Numbered from the stretch's first letter, positions 45,607 through 57,822 are shown. The stretch: DNA of 64,000 nt from Lepus europaeus (GCF_033115175.1 NC_084831.1:78005502-78069501); one strand, 5' to 3'. Program-made: numbers and translations. The notes: generated by a model not told the origin, from the letters alone.

Positions 45607-46747
45607 ACACATGAGTTCTTGCCCCAGATCTTTGCCCTTGATAAAAATGAGCAACAGTGCTTCAGAAATGAAAGATCAAAACTGAATTTGCAAATCTCAG
45701 TGATACATTGCCACTGTTTAAGATGGAAAACCATCTCTTCGAGAGCGTATGTGCCAAGGCAGTGTGTGGCTGCTTGCTGGATCTACTTTTCTTGGTGGGA
45801 TTAACATGGAATCTGCAAAATTATTTGGAAAAGCTTGGTTTCAACTGAGGTCAAGTAATTTTATATTTTTACTATTCTTTCCCTAAAATAAATAAAATCT
45901 AAAAAAATCACAGCTATCAGTCATCTGCTTTTAAAGGTAAAAGGATTTTTCAAGTTAAGAGGCAGAGTGTTTCAATTTAAGCTGATATTCCTTCCACGAA
46001 GCATTCAGTCCTGGGTGACTATTAGAACTACATTTGATTGGACCTCTTCACTGATCAAAAATTAAACATATACAAAAGTTTATTCTTAAAGAAATCTGGG
46101 CCAAAAAAACCTCCGTGTAGGCAACCAGACTGTTATAATTAACACCTGTACTTAGAGGTTGACAGGCTGGTTTGCGGTAGTCAGGGCTAACAGCGAGCAG
46201 AGCCCGAACCTGGGGAAGCAGCTGTCTGACCTCAGAGCTGCCGGGTCAGATCAGCTCCACCCCTGTAGTCCAGGTGTCACATACCGTACAGAACTGGAGC
46301 CAAAGACAGAATCGAGGGCAGGCTCTCGGTAATCAGTCTTCTGGCTCCAGGGATTATGTAAAAGCTTTGCTTTTTTTTTCTAATCAGTACACTGGTCTGG
46401 CGTATGGTTGGCTAAGGGGGCATCAGAACCAGGAATGACAGTCTCCACTGACCAGAGTTCAGCATGGAAATGCAGATGCGACAGAAGAACAGTTCCAGCT
46501 GCCTGGAGGAAGCTAGCCTCCTTACACAAAGCACAAAAGCCACAGCACGTGCATCCCATCACCTTATTTTTCATGAAAAAGTGTTTCTGAAAGCTCACCT
46601 GACCTCTGGACAAAACAAGGTGTTTCTGGTCACTGTGGCTGTAGCCGCAGAGGGACACACACTCACTGCCCCGGAGTGAGTAGACTAAGTTGGAAATTTA
46701 GAAATCAGAAGATACATTTTTTTTTTTTTTTTAAATAGGGTGCTGTG
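45607..46747. other. Intergenic, nothing recognised
   Basis: Single-copy-looking; the longest open stretch is 92 codons (minus, 46380-46658), without a domain. Confidence 0.45.
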
Positions 46748-47362
46748 AAGATTTTAAGATTTACTTCAGAGTTACAGAGAGAGGAGAGCGAGCTGCTGCT
46801 TCATTTCCCGAATGGCTCCAATGACCAGGGCTGGGCCAGGCAGCAGCCAGGAGCTTCATCCATGTCTCTCACGTGGGTGCAAGAGGCACAAACACTTAGG
46901 CCATCTTCCTCTCTTTCTTTATTTGGCAGGTAGGGTTATAGACAGTGAGAGAGACAGAGAGAAAAGTCTTCCTTTCTGTTGGCTCACTCTCCAAATGGCT
47001 GCTACGGCCAGTGCTGCGCCGACCCGAAGCCAGGAGCCAGGTGCTTCTCCTGGTCTCCCATGCGGGTGCAGGGTCCTAAGCACTTGGGCCATCCTCCACT
47101 GCCCTCCTGGGCCACCGCAGAGAGCTGGACTGGAAGAGGAGCAACCGGGACTAGAACCCGGCACCCACATGGGATGCCGGCACCGCAGGCGGAGGATTAG
47201 CCATGTGAGCCATGGCGCGGCCCCTAGGCCATCTTTCATTACTCTCCCAGGCACATTAGTAGGGAGCTGGGTCAGAACTGGAACAGCTGGGACATAAATT
47301 AGCACCCATATGTCAGTGCTGCAGGCGGCAGCTTAACCCACTGCGCCATAGTGCCAGCCCTG
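46748..47362 (-). mobile_element. C-SINE (older class) split by another C-SINE
   Basis: Minus halves at 46748-46907 (ttaagatttacttcagag to taggccatctt) and 47236-47362 (to ccatagtgccagccc). Confidence 0.9.
46897..47235 (-). mobile_element. C-SINE nested in another C-SINE
   Basis: Minus copy at 46908-47224, with duplication taggccatctt at 46897-46907 and 47225-47235. Confidence 0.95.
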
Positions 47363-47367
47363 AGAAT

Positions 47368-47652
47368 TTTTTTTTTTTTAAAGTTTATTGAAAGGCAGAG
47401 CAAGAGTGATCTTCCATCTGCTAGTTCACTCCCCAAATGCTTCAACAACTGGGGCTGGGCCAGGCTCAAGCCAGGAGCCTGGAACTCTATTCAGGTCTCC
47501 CACACAAGTACTTGCACATGCTGCCTGCCAGGTGCATTAGCAGGGAGCTGGACCACAAGTGCGGAGAAGTCAGGACTCGAAGCGGAACTCTGATACGGGA
47601 TTTGCATGTTCCAAGCTGTAGCTTAAAGTGCTGTGCTTTAACGCCTACCCAG
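47368..47652 (-). mobile_element. C-SINE (older class)
   Basis: Minus copy: aaagtttattgaaaggcag to gtgctttaacgcctaccc. Confidence 0.85.
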
Positions 47653-47654
47653 AT

Positions 47655-47830
47655 TCGGGTTTTTAAGTTCTGGCTTTATCACACACTAGAGTTCATCACT
47701 TAGCATCCAAGTTTGCTGTCAACTCTCTAAAAACAGGAAAATTAATACCCTCTTGCAGAGTTACTGAAAGAATTAAAAGACTATGTGAATGCTCTGTGCA
47801 CGTAAGATATCTTAGCAAGTAAAACTATAC
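47655..47830 (+). repeat. MIR fragment
   Basis: Sense MIR order: ttctggctttatcacacac, agttcatcacttagcatcc, aaaacaggaaaattaatacc, gttactgaaagaattaaaag. Confidence 0.6.
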
Positions 47831-47877
47831 TACCATTTGAACATTTTGAAAAAATGAGATTTCACAATGTTTTGCAT

Positions 47878-47935
47878 GAAAAGAAACTTATCCTATCCTT
47901 TAATTCCATTTTCCCACAAACTTTCTCAGTAGCCT
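47878..47935 (-). mobile_element. MITE fragment, same family as 38099
   Basis: Retains one end only: cctttaattccattttccc, then acaaactttctcag. Confidence 0.5.
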
Positions 47936-48489
47936 AGTGTCATGCACCATGATCCCCTCTGCCTTCCCCTGAGTTGGGAACGCTGGGACCCCATGCATTC
48001 CAGGCGGTGGCAGCTACAGGTGGACTGGTTCACCCCGGACTGCTACATGGGCAAGACTGCAATCTCTGCCTATGTTACACCAACGTAGTGCTTGCTATCT
48101 GCTGCATGACCTGTTTACCCTAATACTCTGGGGAAAGAATCAAGCAAGATAGGGTTGGAAACACAATCATAAAACAAGCTTCCTACCCTCTTGAGAAATA
48201 ACAGCTTTGGGGTTCTAACCAAAACTGTAGAGTCCATTCATTTCAGTGAAGAAATGTGCCATGTAAGTTTTATCAGCGTTTTATAATTCACAAACACCAA
48301 TATGAGCATACTCTGTGTTAAGTATTATACTAGGTACAAATAGTTCTTAAATCTATGAATATTGAAGTGCATCTTTACCAGGATCTATATGTATAATCAC
48401 AGACATAACAGCACTTTCTGTATCCTCCAAAATCCATTATTTGCAAATATCACCAAAAATATAAAAAACACCTCAGCAAGACAAGTGAA
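47936..48489. other. Region beyond the proposed SSX2IP transcript end
   Basis: No repeat or exon recognised. Confidence 0.4.
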
Positions 48490-48505
48490 AACTTTTATAT
48501 TAATT

Positions 48506-48511
48506 TAATCA
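48506..48511 (-). terminator. SSX2IP: Candidate distal poly-A signal (ATTAAA)
   Basis: Minus strand reads gattaaattaatataaaag, followed by tttcacttgtcttgctgagg and a T-rich stretch that could be the downstream element. Confidence 0.35.
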
Positions 48512-49314
48512 ACAATCCACTCCACTCTTAATTTACATCCAGCCTGAAAAAGGAACACAGTATTAAGGAAAAGGACTGGAATAACCTAGTTCATTATCTT
48601 CCATGGTGCGCAAATCTTTGCAAATGCTTTTTCTATTAGATAATAATTCATGTTCATGTGGGGAGAAAATCCTATACTATTTTACAGGTAAACATTTGTA
48701 TTATAGAAACAAAACCCACAAAAACAAAACCATAATCACATTTAACACCTTCCACACAAATGATGCCAAGACTTTAACTGCAGCCATGTTACTGTTCCAC
48801 AATGGTTATGCGGCTCTAGAACAGAAACACCAGTCCACGTTTTAAGAACAGAACAAATGTGTGAATCAGTATTACAGCAATGTGCCAGGGTTACATAGCT
48901 GGTTTTCCACTTATTTCAGAGTCTCAACATCAGGCAGTGTGCTGTCTTCTTATCCTCATCACCGCAAGCCCTGCCATCTGTCAGATGCTACATCAATGCT
49001 CAAAGACTGGAAAGAGGACAAACAGCAGAGTATGCGGATTTACTAGGCTTCCATGATCCACACTTACTCTAAACCCAATCTAGAACTCAGAGCATGGTTC
49101 ACACCCAGCAACACACTTGGACGATTTTTACAACAGGGCACTTAGGGAAGGGTCTGCAGAGGGTGCTGCCTGTCACCACCATCCTGGGGGCCCGGCAGCT
49201 TCCAGCTCCACCGAGGGAGGTCGAGACTGGATTCCAGGGTGTTCTTCTGCTTATCCACCTGGAATGTGTTTGCTCAAAAAACAAAAACAAAAAAACTATG
49301 TTATTAACAAGCTT

Positions 49315-49687
49315 AAGAATAATTCTAGGCTGGCGCCGTGGCTTAATAGGCTAATCCTCCGCCTGCGGGGCCGGTACACCGGGTTCTAGTCCCGGTTGGG
49401 GCACCGGATTCTGTCCCGGTTGCTCCTCTTCCAGTCCAGCTCTCTGCTGTGGCCCGGGAGTGCAGGGGAGGATGGCCTAAGTGCTTGGGCCCTGCACCTG
49501 CATGGGAGACCAGGAGAAGCACCTGGCTCCTGGCTTCGGATCAGTGTGATGCGCCGGCTGCAGCACGCCGGCTGTGGCAGCCATTGGAGGGTGAACCAAC
49601 GGCAAAAAGGAAGACCTTTCTCTCTATGTCTCCCACTATCCACTCTGCCTGTCAAAAAAAAAAAAAAAAAAAAAAGAATAATTCTAG
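49315..49687 (+). mobile_element. C-SINE (young class) with 14-bp duplication
   Basis: Plus copy at 49329-49673, antisense to SSX2IP. Duplication aagaataattctag at 49315-49328 and 49674-49687. If the long 3' UTR is real, this SINE is part of the mRNA and places a U-rich tract and an inverted SINE in it. Confidence 0.95.
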
Positions 49688-51808
49688 TCTGCTAAAGTAG
49701 GAAATATACAATTCCTTCCAAAGAACAGTGTTATTTCCATTATATCACACGGCAAACAATTTGCTATGGATCATCCTGTGAGAACTCATCATTTAATACA
49801 CTGCTTCCATAAGAAAATACCCATTAAGTGAAATTTTAGTCCCAGCTTTCTGGTATCATTGAATTCTTCTAAGTTTCTCATCATCCTAAGTGGCAAACAC
49901 AAGCATTTAAGAATAAGATGCTTATCTCAAATGTTTCTTAACCACTTTTATGCTTTGAAAATTCAAAGTGGATATGTCATGAAAAACAAATGAGGTCCAA
50001 AATATTTTAATTTACATGCTGATAAATAAGAACGTGCTTATTTAGAATGATGAGGACTTCCAAGCTAGGTCCACTGTGGTGCCATTATTTACTCACGGCT
50101 GAATGGAAGCCTGCAGCATGGCTCTGGTACACAGCACACACCCAGAAAGGGAAGAGCAAAACAAAATGCTAGCGGTTTCACGTATGGCGTCAGGAGTTTT
50201 CCAACATGAAAGCCATGACCACACCCTGGGAAGGTAGGGTGACGGGGGAGCACTGAGGAGCTGGAATGCACGACACAGGGGTGATGCTATCAGGTAACAC
50301 AGGTCATTTCTGGCAGGGAATCTTCGCAAAGAGCAAATGTACCTGAGTTCCATTTTACTGTTTCTTTCACAAGGAATCCTTCTTTCCAAATAATAAAGTC
50401 CTCTTTAAAACGGAAACGTACAACACAGCTTTTTAGGAATCACTATCACAGAACAGTGTCTCCTTGAGAGATTTACACTGAAAACCAGAGTATTTGTTTC
50501 TGGCAGAGCACATCATGGAAATCTCTAGGCGTGCGCGGGGGGCACAGGGGCACATGCTGGATTCCTGACTACTTTTTAATTGCACCTTTCTTTGACCATG
50601 GGATTGCTACACAGCAGCACAACAGTTACAGCCCAGCTAAGTCTCTTCCTTTGGAAAATGGCAGTATCTCTGAAAATCTGTAACGTGTACTATTCTACAG
50701 AGAAGTGAGCATGCATCAAGCTGAAGGCAGTGAGCCACCAATGTTTAAGAGGCAGCAGCTCTGAGCTGAAATACGGTTACTATGTTACAAGTGTCTTCAT
50801 TAACGTCTCAGAAGATACTCTTAATGACAGCCTACCAGCCCTGAAGAAATGGTTGCCACTACCCAACTCCAGAGTCACACAGAGTGAACAGATGACACAG
50901 ACAGGCTTTTTGTGGGTAATAGGACACATTTCAATGGGACAGCCACAAACAGGGTTTCTGAGTGTACGTGCCGAAAACGGGAAGGCAGCTAGGCCTAAAC
51001 TACAGGAACCGGACCACCATGGACTGGATCTGCGTCAGCGTCTATGTACAGAGACAAGCAGGGTTAGGCACTTAAAGCTTTCTGATGAGAATCCCGGCCC
51101 TACAGTAATATGACTACCAGTAGTACGATACTTTTCATGAAGAAACATGCACTCAGGAACATTACAGACAGGAAACAGCCTCAGACTGTTCCAAAAACAG
51201 AATGACTCTAGATTGTCCAGAGAACATGGATTACACAATCCAATACTTTTACATTGTCATTGTTTTTAATTATCAGTGGTAAATATCTCATTGGAAAAAA
51301 TTATTTAAAAATTACTGGCAATGATACAAAGCCCTCACTGGTACAGATATTACTGTATTGGGATCCATCTCGTAAGAAAAATACCACCATCTAGATATCT
51401 TAACTATCTTCTATCATCCAAATACCTTAAACCAATATTCTTAGATTGTTTTATTCAAAGATATTTTTGTCCTGCCCCTATACTCTATAATCTTTTTAAA
51501 AATTATAATATTCTACATATATAAAATAAAAATCTAATGCTGTAAAAATCTCAAAAATGTAACATTAGTAATGCTGATTATCTAAAGAACTCTGCTTCAT
51601 GGTACAGCTTTGAATATTTATTGCCCAGATGGATTAAAAAAATCTTAAATGTAATGTGGCAATGGACCTAAAAATCTGTAAACAGAATATCACCAAAAAA
51701 TTTTTATTGGCATGAAATGCTATACGTATGGTTGTGTGAAACTTTTAACTCTTAAAGCCTTTTAACATAATCATGTATATCTATGTACAAAACATACATA
51801 AATTTCAC

Positions 51809-51814
51809 TTTATT
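51809..51814 (-). terminator. SSX2IP: Candidate proximal poly-A signal (AATAAA)
   Basis: Canonical hexamer about 470 bases after the stop codon; one of four AATAAA hexamers within 700 bases. Confidence 0.35.
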
Positions 51815-52285
51815 TAAAACATATGAAAGAGGTAATTTCAAATCACACTAAACATAATAAATATAGAACTTGTTTTGTTAAAAATCTACAGTATACATTC
51901 AAGTTAAAGGCTAAACTTCCAATTCCAACTATGTTTAAGACAAAAATTAAACATTTACAATAATCAGTTTCCTAAAAGTGCTATTTTTAATACCTATAAG
52001 AGGAAACTCATTCTAGTGCTTTTGTTTCCACCCAAACATCTTACATTCCTTTATTCACAGAACCAGATGCTTCTGTTACTAAAAATACATCTCCAAAGCT
52101 TTTAGATCCATTTAAATAGATTTAACATTTCAGCTCTTTGGGGGACGACAGGGGAGTCCAGACAGACAACTCAGACCATCTGAAATTATTAAAGATGACC
52201 AACTTTATGATATACCCTGTACCCTGTTTCAACTCAGATGTGAAGTTTGATGAACAGGTTAATGAAGACATTCCAGCCGACAAGT

Positions 52286-52460
52286 CTAAGGTAAGCCATC
52301 TTTCTCTACGTGAGAATTTGTATAGGGCGAGAAGCAGCCGGTATAGCAACCTTCCTGTGATCCGGGTCTGGAAACCACGCTCCACTTCTGATTTGTACAT
52401 TCTCTTCCCACCTGATTTGGTTTTGTTTCTTCAGGAGTTATATTCAGTACATTGATTGAA
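52286..52460 (-). CDS. SSX2IP: SSX2IP last coding exon
   Basis: Encodes the final 57 residues plus a split Ser, from [11 protein letters not shown] through [10 protein letters not shown] to a TAG stop. I recognise this as the SSX2IP (ADIP) C-terminus. The acceptor is cccaacag|TTCAATC at 52461; the codon AG|T joins in phase to the previous exon. The segment is Ser/Gly/Asn-rich and looks disordered, after the coiled-coil region. SSX2IP binds afadin and alpha-actinin at adherens junctions and acts in centriolar satellites with PCM1 to anchor microtubules and support ciliogenesis (family knowledge). No break or unusual residue is seen. Confidence 0.95.
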
Positions 52461-54261
52461 CTGTTGGGAAAAGATAGGAAGGTCTTTGTAAGTATCCCCT
52501 CCTTCCAGGATAATTTAGGCATGTCTCAATGTCTAAAGTCTGATGGCCTCCCTGCCCTGTGCCAGGGACACTTTGAGGATGCACTGATAAGAACATTAAA
52601 GAACTGTTTCAAAACAGCCTCACTGGTCATTTCTCACTCTCCACTGACTCCTGTGACCAGTCTATTTCTTTTATTTCTCTCTCAATCCACTCTGAAGGGC
52701 ATCCCCAAGTGAAACTTAAGGTAGACAGAGAACATGTGGGATTTCAAGCTCACGTTGCACACCGCTTTCTGCCATTTCCAAATCTCTTAATGTGTTTTTG
52801 TTCATGCACACTTGCGTCTCTCTGTCCCTCCAGCTATGTAATGAAAGCCCATAAAGGCAGTTAAGAACCAGACATTGAAGGCAGACCCTTTAGGTTCAAC
52901 CAGCCTCAAAACAAAGATATCTGATTAAGTGACTGCTTTAAAAATCTATGAAGTGTAGCAAGTGAACAACACATTTTTTATCAATTGTTTATACAGTATA
53001 ATTTTTTTTTCACAAAAAATTTTCCAGATGTACATTTCTTGTGACTTTTGCTTACTCAACCTCATAACGTGGCAATCCTAAAAAAACATCAAGTTACTTC
53101 TAACTCCAAACCCTAATCAAAATTTTTATTTATATCGGCTTACCCTTCCTTAGAATAGCTTACAATGATTTAGTTCCCAGAATCCCCATGCCTCAGATCT
53201 GTCACAGATGCGAACAATGATCAATAGGTTCTAAGATACAGCCTTTAGGTAAAATCTACCTAACAGAGAAGGAGCGACAAGGGCACTGCCGTACAAATTA
53301 CTTTGCTGTCCTCTAATTGTAAACCCAGATCCAAGGTGCTTCAGGGGCAAGAGATCCAATTTTAAATAATTTAAAATTTCAAGAAACCATGTCAGGCTGC
53401 ATGGCTTTTCTATTATACACACAACTCTTGTCTGTTTTTCTCCTAGAGGCTGGAACAGCCAGACAGAGTACCTTTAAGCAATGAAATTCTGTTCTCTGCT
53501 ACTGATATCGGTCAGACCAGCCCTCAGGACACAAGAAACAAAAGCCTTTCTCACCGTACATCTGTGTTTTTCGTGTTTTTCCCCCCTAGCCCATCACCGA
53601 GTGTTTACGATGCACCATGTACCCAGTGCCTTCCCTGTATTAACACTGAACTCACAATACCCTTTGACCCAGGTACGAAACGGTGGATGCTTTGTTTCTG
53701 GAACCCATTCAGGACTAATCATGCCAAGTATTTCATAACCAAAAATAATTATGTAAAGTAAAAATTTTAAAAATGTGGGTGCTGAGTACACATGGGCTCT
53801 CCTCTTATTCCCTGTACGTCCGTCCATATTTTAACTTTTACATCTCTCACTTTCTCGAGCTTGCACGCCTTTTTCACTGAGCGCCTTCAGCATGGAAATG
53901 TGCGTCCCACCTTGGGATCCCTCCACGTCCCAGGGTTCTCTCACCCGGCTCTTCCTTGCCTGCCAATGCTTGGAGTCCCAGTCCTGCCTGCCTTTGAAGG
54001 CAACTACAAATCGCACTGTCTTGTCCTCCTTTTTAAAAGCTTGGTATGTTGTTTTACAATCTGTTACACAAATCCTGGCCTGAGAGCCAGCTCCAGGCCA
54101 ATCTCTCACTGCCAAGGGCCAAGCCTGCTGCAGCTCTGGCTCCTCTTTCCAAGGCGCCTGAAAAACTGCAGGCCCTCAGGACCCTGTCTCCTACTTTAAT
54201 TAAGAGGAAAGATTATCACCGCACTTGCTAACCTCCCCTTTGATCTTTCCTATTCCTTGCT

Positions 54262-54545
54262 ATCTTTTTGTTTTAAAGGTAGAGTGACAGAGAGGGAGGC
54301 AGATACACACAGAGAGAGAGATCTTCCATCTGTGGGTTCACCCTTCAAATGGCAGCAACAGTCAGGACAACGGGAGACCAAAGAGACTCAAGCCCTGAGC
54401 CATCTCTGCTGCCCCCCCCAGGATGCACTAGCAAGAGGCTGGGTTGGAAGCACAGAATAGCTGAGGCTCCATTCCAGGCACGTGGTACAGGAGATGGGAG
54501 TCCCCAGGCACGGTTTAATCCATCACACCACAGCACCTGGCCCTG
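54262..54545 (-). mobile_element. C-SINE (oldest class), intronic
   Basis: Minus copy: ttgttttaaaggtagagtg, gatcttccatctgtggg, ending cacagcacctggccc. Confidence 0.78.
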
Positions 54546-54587
54546 CTGCTCTTTATCTTACTAGGGATACTCTCTTGGCTTCCTATG

Positions 54588-54950
54588 CTCAGTTCAAAAA
54601 AAAAATTTTTTTTTTTTTTTTTTTTGACAGGCAGAGTGGATAGTAAGAGAGAGAGAGAGAAAGGTCTTCCTTTTTGCCGTTGGTTCACCCTCCAATGGCC
54701 GCTGCGGCCGGCGCATCGCGCTGATCCGAAGCCAGGAGCCAGGTGCTTCTCCTGGTCTCCCATGCGGGTGCAGGGCCCAAGCACTTAGGCCATTCTCCAC
54801 TGCCTTCCCGGGCCATAGCAGAGAGCTGCCTGGAAGAGGGGCAACCAGGATAGAATCCGGCGCCTCGACCAGGACTAGAACCTGGTGTGCCGGCGCCACA
54901 AGGTGGAGGCTTAGCCTGTTAAGCCACGGCGCCGGCCACTCAGTTCAAAA
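54588..54950 (-). mobile_element. C-SINE (young class), intronic
   Basis: Minus copy at 54600-54938, duplication ctcagttcaaaa at 54588-54599 and 54939-54950. Sense relative to SSX2IP. Confidence 0.95.
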
Positions 54951-54995
54951 TTAATCTTGGAATCGGCCCTGAGGCAGAGTATTAACATTACATTT

Positions 54996-55351
54996 AAGAA
55001 AATGAGGCTGGCGCCATGGCTTAACAGGCTAATCCGCCACCTTGTGGCGCCGGCACACCAGGTTCTAGTCCTGGTCGGGGCGCCGGATTCTATCCTGGTT
55101 GCCCCTCTTCCAGGCCAGCTCTCTGCTATGGCCCGGGAAGGCAGTGGAGGATGGCCCAAGTCCTTGGACCCTGCACCCGCATGGGAGACCAGGAGAAGCA
55201 CCTGGCTCCTGGCTTCGGATCAGCGAGATGCGCCGGCCGCAGCGGCCATTGGAGGGTGAACCAAAGGCAAAAAGGAAGACCTTTCTCTCTGTCTCTCTCT
55301 CTCTCTATCCACTCTGCCTGTCCAAAAAAAAAAAAAAGAAGAAGAAAATGA
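54996..55351 (+). mobile_element. C-SINE (young class), intronic
   Basis: Plus copy at 55006-55341, duplication aagaaaatga at 54996-55005 and 55342-55351. It lies 67 bases from the minus copy at 54600-54938, forming an inverted pair. Confidence 0.95.
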
Positions 55352-55609
55352 TTTAGCGATAGAGGAAAATGCAAAAACGCAGCAATATATGCATTTTCTG
55401 GGGACAGAGAGCAACCTTTTTACCACTGTCACCCTTGGGCAGAGAATTTTTTTTATCATTCAAGTTGCACAGGTTTTTCCCAGTTCTGCCGCCCTTCAAC
55501 ACCAATGAAATGGGCACACCAAAAAGAACCTGAAAATATGTACTCTACAAAACCTGTCAAAACAATATCCTTGTAACTAAAGTACTTAATATATTATGTA
55601 ACTCTTGGA

Positions 55610-55912
55610 AATGAGCGCAGTGGCTCACTTGGTTAATCCTCTGCCTGTGGTGCTGGCATCCCATTTGGGCGCCGGGTTCTAGTCCCGGTTGCTCCTCTTC
55701 CAGTCCAGCTCTCTGCGGTGGCCCAGGAGGGCAGTGGAGGATGGCCTGAGTGCTTGGGCCCCTGCACCTACCTGGGAGACCAGGAAGAGGCACCTGGCTC
55801 CTGGCTTCGGATCAGTGCAGTGCCAGCCCTGGTGGCCATTTGAGGAGTGAACCAACAGAAGGAAGACCTTTCTCCCTGTCTGTCTATAACTCTGTCAAAT
55901 AAATTTTTAAAA
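55610..55912 (+). mobile_element. C-SINE of intermediate type, intronic
   Basis: Head atgagcgcagtggctcac resembles the young class, while the tail ctctgtcaaataaat resembles the older class. Confidence 0.87.
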
Positions 55913-56037
55913 AAGTTACACATTCTATGATTTAGCTCAGGTGTACACTGTTCAAAACTGTACCTCCAGCATCCTCGCCCAATCCCTATTTATATTGGAC
56001 ACCAATAACTATTTGTAGAATGAAGAAATCAATCTAC

Positions 56038-56302
56038 TGGAGCAGTGTTGTGGCACAGTGGCTAGAGCCACCCCTGCCACATGGGCATCCCATTAACATC
56101 CAGTTCCCTGCTAATTAATGGCCTGGAAAAAGCAGCAGAGAACTGGCCCAAGTGTTTGGGCCCCCGCCACCTACATGCTCAGCCCCAGCTGTTGCAGCCA
56201 TCTGGGGAGTGAACCAGTGGGTGGAAGATATCTCTGTCTCTCTCTCTCTCTCGTTCTCTGTCTCTCCTTCTAACTCTTTTGAATAAATCTTTAAAAAAAA
56301 AA
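56038..56302 (+). mobile_element. C-SINE (older class), intronic
   Basis: Plus copy: ggagcagtgttgtggcac to tgaataaatctttaaaa; internally shortened. It ends about 120 bases from the exon at 56426. Confidence 0.88.
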
Positions 56303-56425
56303 TCCACTAACTTCCTCCTCAAAGCCTCTATTGTTGCTAATACTACAGATAAGCCACTCTTTCCTTAGCAGCGCAGATTCGGTGATTTTTAGAAGTATGT
56401 GAGAAAAGCGTCTATAGGCAAATAC

Positions 56426-56591
56426 CTGTGCTCAGACACACAGGAACGTGGCTGGCAGAAGTCTGAATTGGAAGGTGAAGCAGGAAGAGACTGAGTCAGC
56501 TTAGACGTGCAGACCGGAGACCCATTAGACACACCGTGAGGCTTCTTTTGCCGCGGCCTCGAGTGCATTATAAGATTGTCTCGATCCGAAC
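56426..56591 (-). CDS. SSX2IP: SSX2IP penultimate coding exon
   Basis: A 166-bp exon with acceptor ttttaacag|GTTCGG and donor CACAG|gtattt. Both ends are split Ser codons (A|GT and AG|T), so the phase fits both neighbours. It encodes 54 full residues, including [26 protein letters not shown] and [11 protein letters not shown]. It is Ser/Pro-rich with basic patches, hence a likely disordered and phosphorylatable region. It falls at roughly residues 502-557 of a 614-residue human-type protein. The open frame extends into the intron only by chance. Confidence 0.95.
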
Positions 56592-56977
56592 CTGTTAAAA
56601 AGAAAAAAAGGAAAACAGGCAGTACACATGATGAGGTGTTAAATGTAGAGAAGGCAACTGCTAGCAAGAGTCACTGGAGTTCTGAGGGAGGTAAGAAACA
56701 GAAAACATTCATCTGAACTTCATTAATTCTGTGATTTTTGTTGCATATTCTGCAAATACTTGAAGGACCTAGATTTCTAAAATTATAGTTCTAGACTAAA
56801 TTGCCAAACGTGACATTCTTACACACTTAGAACAAAAGTTATGAAAGTCATGCACTGTCCTATCATCCCCACTGGAGCTACAGTAAATAAAATATTAAAG
56901 TTGATTTTTAGTTCCAAGTAGAGAGCTGTACGCTTTATTGAAGTGTGTGTTCGGACAAGAGTGTGTGAGGCACTTAC
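56592..56977 (-). other. SSX2IP: SSX2IP short intron
   Basis: 386 bases, donor GGAA|gtaagt, acceptor ttttaacag with a clear T-rich tract. No repeat. Confidence 0.9.
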
Positions 56978-57092
56978 TTCCTGAGAAGGCACTGAAAAGT
57001 TTCACATTTTCTGAGTTCTGGTGGTCAAAGGTAGTCATAGTTAAGAACTGCTGCTTTAACCAACTGGCTCTTTCTTCTTCGAACGCCTTTCT
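56978..57092 (-). CDS. SSX2IP: SSX2IP coding exon, end of coiled coil
   Basis: A 115-bp exon: 38 codons plus one base. Acceptor cggtag|AGAAAG is chosen over the AG two bases further in, because only it keeps frame with the preceding GAG and gives E-R-K-A-F. Donor is TCAGGAA|gtaagt. It encodes the charged helical segment [16 protein letters not shown] followed by [20 protein letters not shown], the transition from coiled coil to tail. Roughly residues 464-501. Confidence 0.95.
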
Positions 57093-57230
57093 CTACCGTA
57101 ACAAACAAACCAAAGAAACAGCGATCAGTATGTCAACATCCACACAGTTGCCATTTCACGACTTATCTAGCTGTCCATGTTTGCTTGCCGCCTAACTACG
57201 TGAATATATATTTTAAAAAACAACAGGCAG

Positions 57231-57522
57231 GGCCAGCACTGTGGTGTAGTAGATAAAGCCACCATATGCAGCTCCATCCCATATGGGTACCAGGGAGTCC
57301 TGGCTGCTCCACTTCCCATCCAGCTCTCTGCTTATGGTCTGAGAAAGCTGCGGACCTGGACCAAGTGCTTGGACCCCTGCACTCACATGGGAGACCCAGA
57401 TGAAGCTCCTGGCTTTGGATCAGCCCAGCTTCAGCCATTGCAGCCATTTAGGGAGTCAACCTACAGATGGAAGATCTCTCTCTCAATCTGCCTTTCAAAT
57501 AAATAAATAAATCTTTTAAAAA
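57231..57522 (+). mobile_element. C-SINE (older class), intronic
   Basis: Plus copy: gccagcactgtggtgtag to aaataaataaataaatct, with approximate flanking repeat acaacaggca / ataacaggct. Confidence 0.9.
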
Positions 57523-57544
57523 AATAACAGGCTAGAAAATCTGT

Positions 57545-57822
57545 TCTTTATTATTTTAATTTTTATTTGAGAGGCAGAAAGCTTCCATTTGCAAGTTTAC
57601 TCCCCAAATGCTTGTAGCAGTTTCAACTGGGCCAAGAACTCAACCTAGATCTCCTAGACATGTGGCAGGAGCCAACTACTCGAGCCATCGTTTGCTGCCT
57701 CCCAAGGAGCACTTAGCAGGAAGCTGTAATCTGGAGTAGAGCGGGGACTAGAACCCAGGTGCCAGGCACTGTGAGCATCCCAATCAGCACCTTAACTGTG
57801 AGGCCGAAAGGCTGCCCTTAGA
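57545..57822 (-). mobile_element. C-SINE (oldest class), intronic
   Basis: Minus copy: atttttatttgagaggcag, gcaggagccaactactcgag, ending aggccgaaaggctgccc. Confidence 0.78.

Larger units (their letters stand above)
48490..52285 (-). other. SSX2IP: Probable SSX2IP 3' UTR
   Basis: Follows the SSX2IP stop codon directly on the minus strand. It is A/T-rich, has no long open frame, and carries a single SINE in about 3.8 kb where neighbouring DNA has roughly one per kilobase. Minus-strand poly-A signals AATAAA occur at 52050-52055, 51809-51814, 51703-51708 and 51617-51622. An ATTAAA at 48506-48511 is followed by a T/G-rich stretch and is the most distal good candidate. The extent is inference; shorter isoforms ending near 51.6-51.8 kb are equally possible from sequence alone. 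Confidence 0.5.
52461..56425 (-). other. SSX2IP: SSX2IP last intron
   Basis: Donor CACAG|gtattt at 56425, acceptor cccaacag at 52461; 3,965 bases. It contains five C-SINEs between 54262 and 56302, including a head-to-head inverted young pair. Nothing is recognised in 52461-54261, which lacks repeats I know. Confidence 0.85.
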
